This document shows positions 6,131 to 12,519 of a stretch of 20,923 nucleotides of DNA, piece after piece. Source of the DNA: a virus; the IMG/VR virus record IMGVR_UViG_3300042861_000569, positions 1 through 20,923 of that record; one strand, written 5' to 3'. Numbering within the stretch: the stretch's first letter is position 1; the number at the start of each line of letters is the position of its first letter. Position numbers and translations under genes: made by a program. The notes below the pieces were generated by a model that saw only the letters and a program-made list of their open reading frames with translations, ran no database searches and was not told the DNA's origin.

Positions 6131-7649
6131 TGTATAATTGTTTTAGGGTTGTTTTAAGTTTATTATCGACAAGCTCGCGATGGAAGCGGTTGAAATTCTT
6201 CTTTTTTTCCTTGCACCAGAGCCTCGCAATTTCGTGATTCTTTCTTTCAATGTGGAGATAGTTATCCGAATTTATTTTTTTAATGTTCTTTTTTGCCATA
6301 AACGCAACGTGCTCAACGGAAAGAAAAAGCGAGCGATACTCTTTGTGATTTGAGTTCATTGCGATGAGCTTTTTGATGTCCACGCTTTCTGTCATTAGGA
6401 TAAAGTCATCGATGCCTGCATCAAGCACAATCTTTTTAGGAAATTCATAGCCGCAGGAGCAAAGCATTTTTGAGGTATGAAGTAATGCTTGACACTTTGG
6501 GCATTCTTTTACTGGAGCTATTCCATTTCCTGGCTTCTTGGGATTGTGGAATATGCTTTCCCAATTGCGAGGCGAAGCCCAAGAGCCGTGCGTTAAGCAG
6601 TTGCCGCCCAAGTCGATGATAGTAAATGTGAGCTTTACTGGATGCGGTCTTGCTCCTCTGCCGCACATTTGCAACCATAGCGGCATTGATGCGGTTGCCT
6701 TGTTGACTATTACTGTCTCAATGTCGGGTTGGTCGAAGCCAGTTGTTGCAATAAAAACATTGTTTAGAATCGCATCAGGTGTTTCTGCAAACCATTTTAA
6801 TGTCTCTTGTCTATTTTGAGATTCTGCATCAAGGTGTCGAGAGTTAAATCCTGCTTCAATAAATGCAGCATTGACCGCCTCAGAATGTTCAACATTGCAA
6901 TTAAAGATAATTGTTTTTCGATTAAGCGAATGCTGCTTGTATGCGTTAATTGTGGAGTCAATGTATTTAGGCTCTTTATATTTTGCAGCCATTTCTGCAA
7001 GGTCAAAATCGCCACCTTTCATCTTTAGCTTTGAACGTTCAACTATTTTTTTAGCAGAGTAAGTTTGCTCAGGGCAGAGATACCCCTGCTCGATAAGCTC
7101 AGGAATATCTATTCCGCACACGATTTCATTGAAATAATTCTTTAACGGCTTTGTTTTTTTAGCAGCAATTGGTGTAGCTGTGAATCCTATAACAAATGGA
7201 GTAGGCTCAGGCTTACCATTTTTTAAATACTGGCAGGAGTGCTTTGGAGGCTCTTGATTTAAGACATCAAAGTAATCTAAAACCTTGCTAAAATTACCGA
7301 TATGGCACTCATCAACTATTACCAAACCAATATTTGTAAATTTAGTCAATCTCTTGTAAGCTGTTTCAACCATTGCAATGTATACTCTTGCAGAAGGAAT
7401 CTTTCGCATTCCTGCCACTACTTGCTGCGTTGGTAATTTTATCGCTTTAGCTGCTTGTGCAAGCAGTTCTTCTCTATGAACGAGTATAAGTATATCTTGG
7501 CTTGACTTAGCGCAGAAGCGGTCACATATAGCAGAAAAGCAAACTGTCTTGCCTCCTCCAGTTGCGAGCTGCGCAACAACCTTGCGATGTATGCGTAGTT
7601 TCTCGCTTATGTTATTTATGAAGCGTTCTTGGTAGGGGCGGAGGGTCAT
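6096..7649 (-). CDS. SF2 DEAD/DEAH-type DNA helicase with C-terminal zinc ribbon
   Basis: The 517-residue protein has all core SF2 motifs: Walker A ATGGGKT (29-35), DECH box (113-116), G-F-T-A-T-P (155-160), A-T-T-G-F-D-Q-P-D (301-309) and motif VI Q-M-C-G-R-G-A-R (327-334). A zinc ribbon follows, with C383, C386, C397 and C399 (C-P-K-C ... C-S-C-G-Y-E-F-P). The last about 110 residues are charged and helical. Phage helicases of this type take part in replication fork or recombination processing; which of the two cannot be told here. It starts with an ATGA overlap from the upstream 77-residue gene and overlaps the primase-helicase gene by 35 nt. Confidence 0.93.
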   Translation of the reverse strand: MTLRPYQERFINNISEKLRIHRKVVAQLATGGGKTVCFSAICDRFCAKSSQDILILVHREELLAQAAKAIKLPTQQVVAGMRKIPSARVYIAMVETAYKRLTKFTNIGLVIVDECHIGNFSKVLDYFDVLNQEPPKHSCQYLKNGKPEPTPFVIGFTATPIAAKKTKPLKNYFNEIVCGIDIPELIEQGYLCPEQTYSAKKIVERSKLKMKGGDFDLAEMAAKYKEPKYIDSTINAYKQHSLNRKTIIFNCNVEHSEAVNAAFIEAGFNSRHLDAESQNRQETLKWFAETPDAILNNVFIATTGFDQPDIETVIVNKATASMPLWLQMCGRGARPHPVKLTFTIIDLGGNCLTHGSWASPRNWESIFHNPKKPGNGIAPVKECPKCQALLHTSKMLCSCGYEFPKKIVLDAGIDDFILMTESVDIKKLIAMNSNHKEYRSLFLSVEHVAFMAKKNIKKINSDNYLHIERKNHEIARLWCKEKKKNFNRFHRELVDNKLKTTLKQLYNADFLLQEHQG

Positions 7650-7879
7650 AATCCGTAGTTTTGTTGATAGTAATCATTGCCATTTTTATATGGAATTGAA
7701 GTCCACTCAGCTTCACCTTCATCATAAGCCTCACTTATCTGCTCCCTTTCCATTGCTTTGGCTTGTTGGAAGTATTCGTTTAGGTCTACTGTTTCTTTAA
7801 ATGAAGCCAATCTTTGACCGAATCCGTTATCATAAGTGATTTGTTTTAACAACCACTCAACTGCTGTTTGGTTTTTCAT
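7646..7879 (-). CDS. Small QTAVEWL-family phage protein, 77 aa
   Basis: The 77-residue protein starts MKNQTAVEWLLKQI, contains A-K-A-M-E-R-E-Q-I-S-E-A-Y-D-E-G, and ends Y-Y-Q-Q-N-Y-G-L. This 'QTAveWL ... AK.mE.eQI..A...G ... YY...Y' pattern recurs as small proteins in Bacteroidota phages; function unknown. The gene at 8112-8324 in this window has the same beginning, middle and end, so the two are diverged paralogues. I choose the ATG at 7879 because it gives a 4-nt ATGA overlap with the preceding stop; an in-frame start at 7957 would lie inside the previous gene. Confidence 0.72.
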   Translation of the reverse strand: MKNQTAVEWLLKQITYDNGFGQRLASFKETVDLNEYFQQAKAMEREQISEAYDEGEAEWTSIPYKNGNDYYQQNYGL

Positions 7880-8115
7880 AAGTCTATAAGTTCTAAAATT
7901 GTGTGATAAGGAGTATTGATAAAAAAATATTCTCCGCTTTTTAAATATATTACGCAATGATTAATATCAATTTCGTTTTCTTCTTCATTAACTGCTTGTC
8001 TAAATGCAGTTACATCATTCAAATCAAAAGACATATTAACTGTATTAAACTGTACAATGCCAGTCATTTCTTCAAGATTGCGCTTAACAATTTTCACTTG
8101 GGTTTCTATAATCAT
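7876..8115 (-). CDS. Small hypothetical protein, 79 aa
   Basis: This 79-residue, AT-rich gene gives an acidic protein. It has an N-terminal strand (I-I-E-T-Q-V-K-I-V), an F-D-L-N-D-V-T-A-F segment, and a C-terminal L-K-S-G-E-Y-F-F-I-N-T-P-Y-H-T-I-L-E-L. The last part ('v.L.sGe.f.i.tpy..i') resembles small beta-rich phage proteins such as the FlbD-like product at 459-716, but the match is weak. It is linked to both neighbours by ATGA overlaps. Function unknown. Confidence 0.66.
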   Translation of the reverse strand: MIIETQVKIVKRNLEEMTGIVQFNTVNMSFDLNDVTAFRQAVNEEENEIDINHCVIYLKSGEYFFINTPYHTILELIDL

Positions 8116-8324
8116 TTGCTATACTTGCGTTGGTAAAATTGTTCACCTACGGACTTTCCGATGGCGATTTGCCCCCGAAATATATCGGTTGCGCACTCGT
8201 TGCAATTATCTATTATCTGCTTTCTATCCTTGCGCCTTGCCTCAGCGAATAGGTGAGCAAATGCTTTTGCTTTTTCTGACTTTTTCATCTCGCTGATGAG
8301 CCAGTTCAATGCTGTTTGTTCCAT
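8112..8324 (-). CDS. Small QTALNWL-family phage protein, 70 aa (paralogue of 7646-7879)
   Basis: The 70-residue protein starts MEQTALNWLISEM, has E-A-R-R-K-D-R-K-Q-I-I-D-N in the middle and ends E-Q-F-Y-Q-R-K-Y-S-K. These three blocks line up with those of the protein at 7646-7879, so this looks like an old duplication. Its start overlaps the upstream 97-residue gene by 19 nt, and its stop overlaps the next ATG by 4 nt. No function is known to me. Confidence 0.72.
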   Translation of the reverse strand: MEQTALNWLISEMKKSEKAKAFAHLFAEARRKDRKQIIDNCNECATDIFRGQIAIGKSVGEQFYQRKYSK

Positions 8325-8599
8325 TTTTCTATTGAATAAATATCGGTTAGTGATTCATTAAACTGGTATTCGATTCTCCCTTTTGCGCTCCAACAGTGCT
8401 CAACATAGCGCACATCTTCGGCGAGGGTAACAAACACAGTCATATTCTCCACGTTGTTGTAAAACATCCTAAGGTGTCTCTGATGAATCTCTATGTATCT
8501 GAACTTTCGATGCAGGAAGTAGTGCAGCACGTTGGTGAAGGGGTAGTTCTCAAATCCTTCGCAAGACCAAGAACTCTCGGATAAGTTGTTCTGCTGCAT
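8306..8599 (-). CDS. Hypothetical protein, 97 aa
   Basis: The 97-residue product starts MQQNNLSESSWSCEGFEN and is rich in aromatic residues and histidine (L-H-Y-F-L-H-R-K-F-R-Y, H-Q-R-H-L-R-M-F-Y). A beta-rich half (T-V-F-V-T-L-A-E-D-V-R-Y-V-E) follows. I do not recognise it. The first 50 nt overlap the end of the RecE-like nuclease gene; a shorter version from an internal Met at about residue 45 cannot be excluded. It lies in the recombination and replication operon. Confidence 0.6.
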   Translation of the reverse strand: MQQNNLSESSWSCEGFENYPFTNVLHYFLHRKFRYIEIHQRHLRMFYNNVENMTVFVTLAEDVRYVEHCWSAKGRIEYQFNESLTDIYSIEKWNKQH

Positions 8600-9113
8600 C
8601 TATTTCTGTTTGTGTATGGCGGTAAATAAAAAGTTCACCTTTGAACTTATTCGGCACTCCTATGTAGTAGAAGTTTGTTGCAGGAAAGCCAGTTAGGTAA
8701 GAGTACCAAACTGCTTGAATGTGATTGAAATGCTTGACCATATCGGAAGCAAAGCTCCTAAGGTTAGTGCAGGAAGTTGTCTTGATGTCGGCGTTAATTT
8801 GGAACTCAGGGCAATGAATATCGAGTATGCCTTTTGCCGCGATAAGCTCGCCATCAATCTCTATGTCTTTGATGAAGGTTATCTCCTTTGCTGACCTCTC
8901 GAAAATTAAGCTAAGCATTGGGTGCTTCGCTATTGCTGAGTACACTTGCCGAGCATTACTCGGCATCTCACTTGGCTCGGTCTCAAGAAGGTTTCTATGA
9001 AACTCTGCGCCTCTTTCAAGAGCACCGACAGCATATTGAATGCTGCCAGTGTAATGTCTCTTGATGGATGATGCGTTGATTGCATCAATTGAATTGTAGT
9101 GGTCGCGGCTCAT
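8550..9113 (-). CDS. RecE/Cas4-like PD-(D/E)XK exonuclease
   Basis: The 187-residue protein shows the RecB-family nuclease set in order: E-F-H-R with H39, G-I-L-D with D98, a D-I-K with D109 and K111, and Q133-x3-Y137 (H-I-Q-A-V-W-Y). It begins Y-N-S-I-D-A-I-N-A-S-S-I-K, the typical 'yn.i.a.nkSsL' opening of phage exonuclease VIII-like proteins. It probably resects dsDNA ends to leave ssDNA for recombination-dependent replication. It is coupled to the upstream 71-residue gene by an ATGA overlap. A partner annealase of the RecT or Erf type is not obvious nearby; the SSB-like protein at 11254 could help. The catalytic residues all appear intact. Confidence 0.87.
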   Translation of the reverse strand: MSRDHYNSIDAINASSIKRHYTGSIQYAVGALERGAEFHRNLLETEPSEMPSNARQVYSAIAKHPMLSLIFERSAKEITFIKDIEIDGELIAAKGILDIHCPEFQINADIKTTSCTNLRSFASDMVKHFNHIQAVWYSYLTGFPATNFYYIGVPNKFKGELFIYRHTQTEIDAAEQLIREFLVLRRI

Positions 9114-9325
9114 GCAATTAGCTGTCTTTTGTCTACTGGAATGAATCCGCTGCCGTTTCCGTGTACTACCTTAATAAAGTCAACCTCAACCTTTGCTGAG
9201 TTGATAATCACCTGAGCGATGTCCGCGATTGCTTTAGCTTTTTCGAGCTCCATATCGCCCTCTTTTACCATCTCGATAATTTCGAATAAATGGTCTCTTA
9301 AATCTTCTATTTTATTGCGTGCCAT
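9110..9325 (-). CDS. Small conserved phage protein, 71 aa
   Basis: The 71-residue, mostly helical protein starts MARNKIEDLRDHLFEIIE and contains K-A-I-A-D-I-A-Q-V-I-I-N-S-A-K-V-E-V-D-F, ending with a G-N-G-S-G-F-I segment. The 'DL.dhLFe.iE ... AkaIadvAq.IInsAKvEv' pattern occurs as a small protein in many phages near recombination nucleases; its function is unknown to me. It overlaps the HNH gene by 19 nt and is ATGA-coupled to the RecE-like nuclease, which suggests a shared role or at least co-expression. Confidence 0.74.
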   Translation of the reverse strand: MARNKIEDLRDHLFEIIEMVKEGDMELEKAKAIADIAQVIINSAKVEVDFIKVVHGNGSGFIPVDKRQLIA

Positions 9326-9903
9326 AATTTGTTAAGTGCTTTAATTGTTTCTTGTATTTCAATTGGATATTTCGTTATTCTGTTGCGCTCCATATTTTCG
9401 CTCATACTTATTTTCTCAAGATTATTTATATCAAAATTGCTTCTATTTTTATCTCGAAAAACAATCACTTCATTGCGATTTATCTTGCCATATTCAAGCT
9501 CGTAAAGATGGCGATGTAGAAGCACCCATTTTCGAGGCTCTGCAATCTTAATTGATGTGTAACCTTCTTCATCAATTCGAGTTGAGCCGACTGGTCTGTG
9601 GTTTGGCGGAACATTGCCCTTTTTAAATTGAGTAATTTGCCCACCTATTTGCAGACCTTTCATGCCTTTGTTCCATGGTATGTTGCCCTTTGGGAATTGC
9701 GCCTTGATGTTGCTATTTCTAATCCTTCCGCTAAAATCTGTTGCGAGGTATTGAGATGTCTTATGCAAGCTTAGCAAATTTGCTTTGCAATAACACTGCT
9801 TTACTGTTCTATTTATTAACTCTGCAACTTCTTTTGTGGAGCGGTGCGGATAATGTTCTACCAGCACCGCTATTTCTTCTGTTGTCCAGTTAGAGCGATT
9901 CAT
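9307..9903 (-). CDS. HNH-type homing endonuclease with N-terminal helix-turn-helix
   Basis: The 198-residue protein starts MNRSNWTTEEIAVLVEHYPH, a SANT/Myb-like helix-turn-helix (residues 5-45, with S-T-K-E-V-A-E-L-I-N-R-T). Linker motifs F-P-K-G-N-I-P-W-N-K-G (70-80) and Q-F-K-K-G-N-V-P-P-N (92-101) follow, then the HNH core: L-L-H-R-H-L-Y-E-L-E-Y-G (128-139), V-I-V-F-R-D-K-N (147-153) and I-N-N-L-E-K-I-S (159-166). The central His of the usual HHxDG motif is replaced by F-R-D, a variant I recall from phage relatives. I chose the ATG at 9903 because the upstream in-frame extension to 9990 reads through the previous gene. It is probably a free-standing homing nuclease. Confidence 0.87.
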   Translation of the reverse strand: MNRSNWTTEEIAVLVEHYPHRSTKEVAELINRTVKQCYCKANLLSLHKTSQYLATDFSGRIRNSNIKAQFPKGNIPWNKGMKGLQIGGQITQFKKGNVPPNHRPVGSTRIDEEGYTSIKIAEPRKWVLLHRHLYELEYGKINRNEVIVFRDKNRSNFDINNLEKISMSENMERNRITKYPIEIQETIKALNKLWHAIK

Positions 9904-10135
9904 AATATTGCTCTCCTCCTGAATCACCACCCATATCAGTAGGCTCAGGTAGTCTATCTGCCATTGCTTGCTGCCCATCGTGATATCCATTAGAGTAGGC
10001 TTGCACTATTGCATCTTTTAGCTTATCCTTAATCGGCTTGGTTTTATTTTCGGCAGGCATTATCTTGTTTAGGTATTCTGAGAACTCATTGAACTCATCT
10101 ACAATGTTGCTTAGGTAGGTCATCGGATTAGTCAA
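9890..10135 (-). CDS. Small hypothetical protein, 81 aa
   Basis: This 81-residue protein has an N-terminal helix, a basic K-P-I-K-D-K-L-K stretch, then A-I-V-Q-A-Y-S-N-G-Y-H-D-G-Q-Q-A and a flexible acidic C-terminus (P-T-D-M-G-G-D-S-G-G). The 'AYsnGYhdG' block resembles 'AFKAGFNRG' in the next upstream protein, so the two may share a small helical motif. It overlaps that gene by 8 nt and the HNH gene by 14 nt. No function is recognised. Confidence 0.65.
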   Translation of the reverse strand: MTNPMTYLSNIVDEFNEFSEYLNKIMPAENKTKPIKDKLKDAIVQAYSNGYHDGQQAMADRLPEPTDMGGDSGGEQYYESL

Positions 10136-10361
10136 GAGTTATGTGTTTAACTTCTAAAGGCTCAGCATCTAATTTCATATAAAGTTCAAATGATTCTTTT
10201 ATTATTTCTTCTTTATGCTCATTGAAATATTTTGTTTCAATAAGGTTGCCTCTATTAAATCCTGCTTTAAATGCTTCATAGATTTGCTCTTTAATTATCG
10301 GTTGCAACTTTTCAAAAAGTTCGAACTCAGGGGTGTTTGGGTATAAAATTATTCTTTCCAT
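10128..10361 (-). CDS. Small hypothetical protein, 77 aa
   Basis: An acidic and basic, helical 77-residue protein from a very AT-rich stretch. It contains I-K-E-Q-I-Y-E-A-F-K-A-G-F-N-R-G and ends A-E-P-L-E-V-K-H-I-T-L-D. The first block resembles one in the protein at 9890-10135, and the second ('aEPlEvK.I') resembles the end of the protein at 10364-10549. No catalytic motif or membrane segment is visible. It starts two bases after the upstream stop. Confidence 0.66.
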   Translation of the reverse strand: MERIILYPNTPEFELFEKLQPIIKEQIYEAFKAGFNRGNLIETKYFNEHKEEIIKESFELYMKLDAEPLEVKHITLD

Positions 10362-10363
10362 AG

Positions 10364-10549
10364 TTATTTGTTTTTATTTGTTTTTATTTCTTTTATTTCT
10401 ACTGGCTCTCCAGCAAGAATTTTTAAATATGTTTCTTTCCAAAATATTGCTGTTGGATGTTCATCTGGTAAATAATCAAACTTAACAATAAGGTCTGCTG
10501 CTTGAAAAGTATCAAGTAATTCTTTATTTATTTTATCTTCTTTGCTCAT
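10364..10549 (-). CDS. Small hypothetical protein, 61 aa
   Basis: This 61-residue, lysine-rich protein starts MSKEDKINKELLDTFQAADL and ends with G-E-P-V-E-I-K-E-I-K-T-N-K-N-K. The tail is encoded by two copies of an AATAAAAACA-like unit, so its end may vary by slippage. It is ATGA-coupled to the coiled-coil gene upstream. The AT content is far above that of the neighbouring replication genes. No function can be assigned. Confidence 0.62.
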   Translation of the reverse strand: MSKEDKINKELLDTFQAADLIVKFDYLPDEHPTAIFWKETYLKILAGEPVEIKEIKTNKNK

Positions 10550-11199
10550 CTTATAACTTGTGTTTTTACTTCGGTTAATTTAATTCCTTTGATTTGTGTT
10601 GTGCCAGTAAGCTCCATTGCTTTTGGCAGTTTGCGCATTAGCTCGGTTACATCGAACATCTCAGCTCGCATAATTGTCATCAAGACCGCTTGCCAATCTA
10701 CTTCGCCAACCATTTCTGCTCTTTTGCTGATGCGGATGTTCTTTGTGTGGTCGTTGTTTAAGGTTGTTGTAGTCATTGCGTCGGTGAAGTGTGCCATTAT
10801 ATCGGCAACCATTCCTGCACCACTATTCGCCAGTGCTGCCTTTGCTTCGGCTGCAATCTTTAAATCTGCCTCAGCCTTGATGCGCTCAAGCTCGTTTGAG
10901 TATTCTACCATTAAGCTCTTGCGCTGCTCAATGAAATCTCTTAGCGGCTGCGTTGCTGCTTTTTCGATGTCCATTAGCTGCTTCTTGAATGAGTCAAGCG
11001 GTAAGGTTATTGTCTTGCGATGCGTCTCGATATGCTTGATTGCATCGTTAACAGTTTTGATTGCTTCTGCGCTTGCATCATAGCTGAACTTATCTTCTAT
11101 TTTAGAAGGCACTGCCTTCATCATTTGCTGCGACTTAAGCACCTCCGCAGAATTTATCGCGTTGTGAAAGTCAGTAAGATTTTCTATATTTGTCTCCAT
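10546..11199 (-). CDS. Coiled-coil phage protein, possibly DUF1351-like, 217 aa
   Basis: The 217-residue protein is helical, with a long charged region at residues 45-120 (T-V-N-D-A-I-K-H-I-E-T-H-R-K-T, then S-F-K-K-Q-L-M-D-I-E-K-A) ending in an alanine-rich helix A-E-A-K-A-A-L-A. The order of features recalls DUF1351-like proteins found in phage recombination operons next to annealases and SSBs, but I am not certain. The start at 11199 is 10 bases downstream of an AT-rich stretch after a GC-rich hairpin. It is followed by an ATGA overlap. Its place just after the SSB-like gene suggests a DNA recombination or repair accessory role; this is inference. Confidence 0.7.
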   Translation of the reverse strand: METNIENLTDFHNAINSAEVLKSQQMMKAVPSKIEDKFSYDASAEAIKTVNDAIKHIETHRKTITLPLDSFKKQLMDIEKAATQPLRDFIEQRKSLMVEYSNELERIKAEADLKIAAEAKAALANSGAGMVADIMAHFTDAMTTTTLNNDHTKNIRISKRAEMVGEVDWQAVLMTIMRAEMFDVTELMRKLPKAMELTGTTQIKGIKLTEVKTQVIR

Positions 11200-11220
11200 G
11201 TTTTAGGGATTTTAAAATTA

Positions 11221-11242
11221 GGGAGCGCAGCGATGCGCCCCC
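11221..11242. terminator. GC-rich intergenic hairpin, possible bidirectional terminator
   Basis: GGG-A-GCGCA pairs with TGCGC-C-CCC around a 4-base loop (11221-11242), giving 8 pairs with one mismatch. On the plus strand it is followed by six T residues; on the minus strand, the direction of transcription here, it is followed by TAATTTTAAAA. It lies between the SSB-like gene and the coiled-coil gene and probably reduces read-through or protects the mRNA end. Confidence 0.6.
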
Positions 11243-11253
11243 TTTTTTGTTTA

Positions 11254-11886
11254 TTAAAATGGTGCTTCATTATCTTCTTCGCCAAGCCAAGCGGTTTCAA
11301 CTGGTGCAACATTCGGCTTAAATGGCTGAGAAATTCTTGCGATGTACTCATCTGAAATCTTTATCTTATCTTGAATAAAATCAGGCAATTTTAAGAAGGT
11401 AACTTCATCGTGCTCTTGCGTGTTATACATTAGCGGCTCGTTAAATGCAGGAGGGCATACCAAGCCTTTAGGCAGCGGAGACATTCCAATGATGTTAGCG
11501 TATGTCGCATCGCCTTTAGTAACGTGAGTGATGTTTAAAAGGCAAGCCTTGCCAAGTAGTGAGAAGATGTCAAAACTTCCTGCAACCTCATCAGGCATCT
11601 TCTTGCCTGCCCAAGATTCGATGTCGCGTCTTAGCACTGATTTGCTATTCATTGACAAGTTGTAGATTGCTCTTGCGTAGAAAGGTTTTAAGCCTTCGCC
11701 TTTTTCAAATTCGCAAAGTTCTGTCGGCAGCTCGAATATTAATTGAACTTTGCGTTTCTTGCCGGGAAACTGTCCTTGTTGCATAGTCGTACCTAAGTCG
11801 ACAATTTGGTAACATCTTGCAGGAAATGCGCCTTCAGGCGCAATCTGACGGGAGGTGTTATTCCCTACTGGTGCTGTTAAAGCCAT
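11254..11886 (-). CDS. Single-stranded-DNA-binding-like phage protein
   Basis: The 210-residue protein has an N-terminal strand-rich domain (P-A-R-C-Y-Q-I-V-D-L-G-T, then K-R-K-V-Q-L-I-F-E-L-P and F-Y-A-R-A-I-Y-N-L-S) and a conserved block S-V-L-R-R-D-I-E-S-W-A-G-K-K. The C-terminus ends L-G-E-E-D-N-E-A-P-F. An acidic tip closing in -PF is the hallmark of bacterial and phage SSB tails, which bind replication and recombination partners. The body matches a phage family common beside recombination nucleases that I take to be SSB-like; no OB fold can be proven by eye. It is flanked on both sides by GC-rich hairpins. Confidence 0.72.
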   Translation of the reverse strand: MALTAPVGNNTSRQIAPEGAFPARCYQIVDLGTTMQQGQFPGKKRKVQLIFELPTELCEFEKGEGLKPFYARAIYNLSMNSKSVLRRDIESWAGKKMPDEVAGSFDIFSLLGKACLLNITHVTKGDATYANIIGMSPLPKGLVCPPAFNEPLMYNTQEHDEVTFLKLPDFIQDKIKISDEYIARISQPFKPNVAPVETAWLGEEDNEAPF

Positions 11887-11891
11887 AGTGA

Positions 11892-12191
11892 TTATTTATT
11901 AAGTGATTGATTAATTACAATTGAATCGAAGGCAATCATTGCCTCCTCGAATACCTTGCGATATTTATGGTGAAACTCTGCTTTGGAGCTTTCGAAGTAC
12001 AAGCGATTGCAGTAAGGCACATCTTGTATCTTCTCTTTGCTGAACTGTCTTGCAACAGTTATTGCATCTAAGTCGCATCTTTGAAAGATGCCCTGCTTGC
12101 AGCCGTCATCTACTATGCAAAGTAGCAAGTTCTGTAAGTGGTCGTACTGCCAAAATTGTGTGTTGTCGAATGATTTAAAATATGTTTTCAT
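11892..12191 (-). CDS. Hypothetical protein, 99 aa
   Basis: The 99-residue protein starts MKTYFKSFDNTQFWQYDHL and contains four cysteines (I-V-D-D-G-C-K-Q-G-I-F-Q-R-C and V-P-Y-C; one more near L-L-C-I). The C-terminal half is helical and charged (H-H-K-Y-R-K-V-F-E-E-A). I do not recognise it. It starts downstream of a GC-rich hairpin and five bases separate its stop from the SSB-like gene, so it is probably expressed with it. Confidence 0.65.
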   Translation of the reverse strand: MKTYFKSFDNTQFWQYDHLQNLLLCIVDDGCKQGIFQRCDLDAITVARQFSKEKIQDVPYCNRLYFESSKAEFHHKYRKVFEEAMIAFDSIVINQSLNK

Positions 12192-12205
12192 AGGGTTTAA
12201 GTAAT

Positions 12206-12224
12206 GGGCGGTAGTGAGCCGCCC
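12206..12224. terminator. GC-rich intergenic hairpin
   Basis: GGGCGG (12206-12211) pairs with CCGCCC (12219-12224) around a 7-base loop, in the 43-base gap between the 70- and 99-residue genes. No strong T-run follows on the minus strand, so it may be an attenuator or an mRNA-stabilising element rather than a full terminator. A similar hairpin occupies the next large gap at 11221-11242. Confidence 0.45.
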
Positions 12225-12234
12225 TGATTAGTGA

Positions 12235-12447
12235 TTAAGAGAATGCAGGAGCCATTGAATAAGTACCTAAAGCCATAACGTACTCATTTCCGTCGTAGCC
12301 TACTTTTACTTTTTTGCGAACTATTTCTCCCATTACATTAAGAGTTACAAAATCGCCTTTACGGCTTAATACTTGTGCTGTAAAAATGCAATTTGAATCG
12401 CAAATACTTACCGCTTTGATTGTTGTGTTTGGCTGAATTGTTTTCAT
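12235..12447 (-). CDS. Small conserved phage protein, 70 aa
   Basis: The 70-residue protein starts MKTIQPNTTIKAVSICDSNC and continues with F-T-A-Q-V-L-S-R-K-G-D-F-V-T-L-N-V-M-G. It ends Y-V-M-A-L-G-T-Y-S-M-A-P-A-F-S. The pattern 'R.ICD.nCif...v..RkG.fvt..v.G ... G.YSMAPvf' recurs in phages as a small beta-rich protein; function unknown to me. I choose the ATG at 12447, about 40 bases after the predicted transcription start, because the upstream in-frame start at 12492 would lie in the promoter. As the first gene of the operon it may be an early, highly expressed protein. Confidence 0.75.
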   Translation of the reverse strand: MKTIQPNTTIKAVSICDSNCIFTAQVLSRKGDFVTLNVMGEIVRKKVKVGYDGNEYVMALGTYSMAPAFS

Positions 12448-12489
12448 GATTGATTGAGTGAGTAAATGTTTGATTGAATAATTATAGGG

Positions 12490-12519
12490 CAAATGTAAAA
12501 CTATATTTTAAATACGCAA
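12490..12519 (-). promoter_or_regulatory. Bacteroidota-type promoter for the replication operon
   Basis: On the minus strand TTG (12517-12519) is separated by exactly 19 bases from TACATTTG (12490-12497), a full match to TTG-N19-TAnnTTTG. The surrounding 149 bases (12448-12596) contain no gene and are very AT-rich. Transcription would start about 35-40 bases before the ATG at 12447. I see no clear terminator for the upstream lysis genes, so read-through from them is possible. Confidence 0.75.

Noticed and set aside
9904-9990. N-terminal extension of the HNH nuclease to 9990
   Set aside because: The added residues are read across the end of the upstream gene in another frame; the helix-turn-helix begins directly after the ATG at 9903.
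10589-11083. A 164-codon open frame on the plus strand
   Set aside because: It is the antisense shadow of the 217-residue coiled-coil gene; its product is a low-complexity S/A/V/I-rich sequence, and no plus-strand gene context or promoter is seen.
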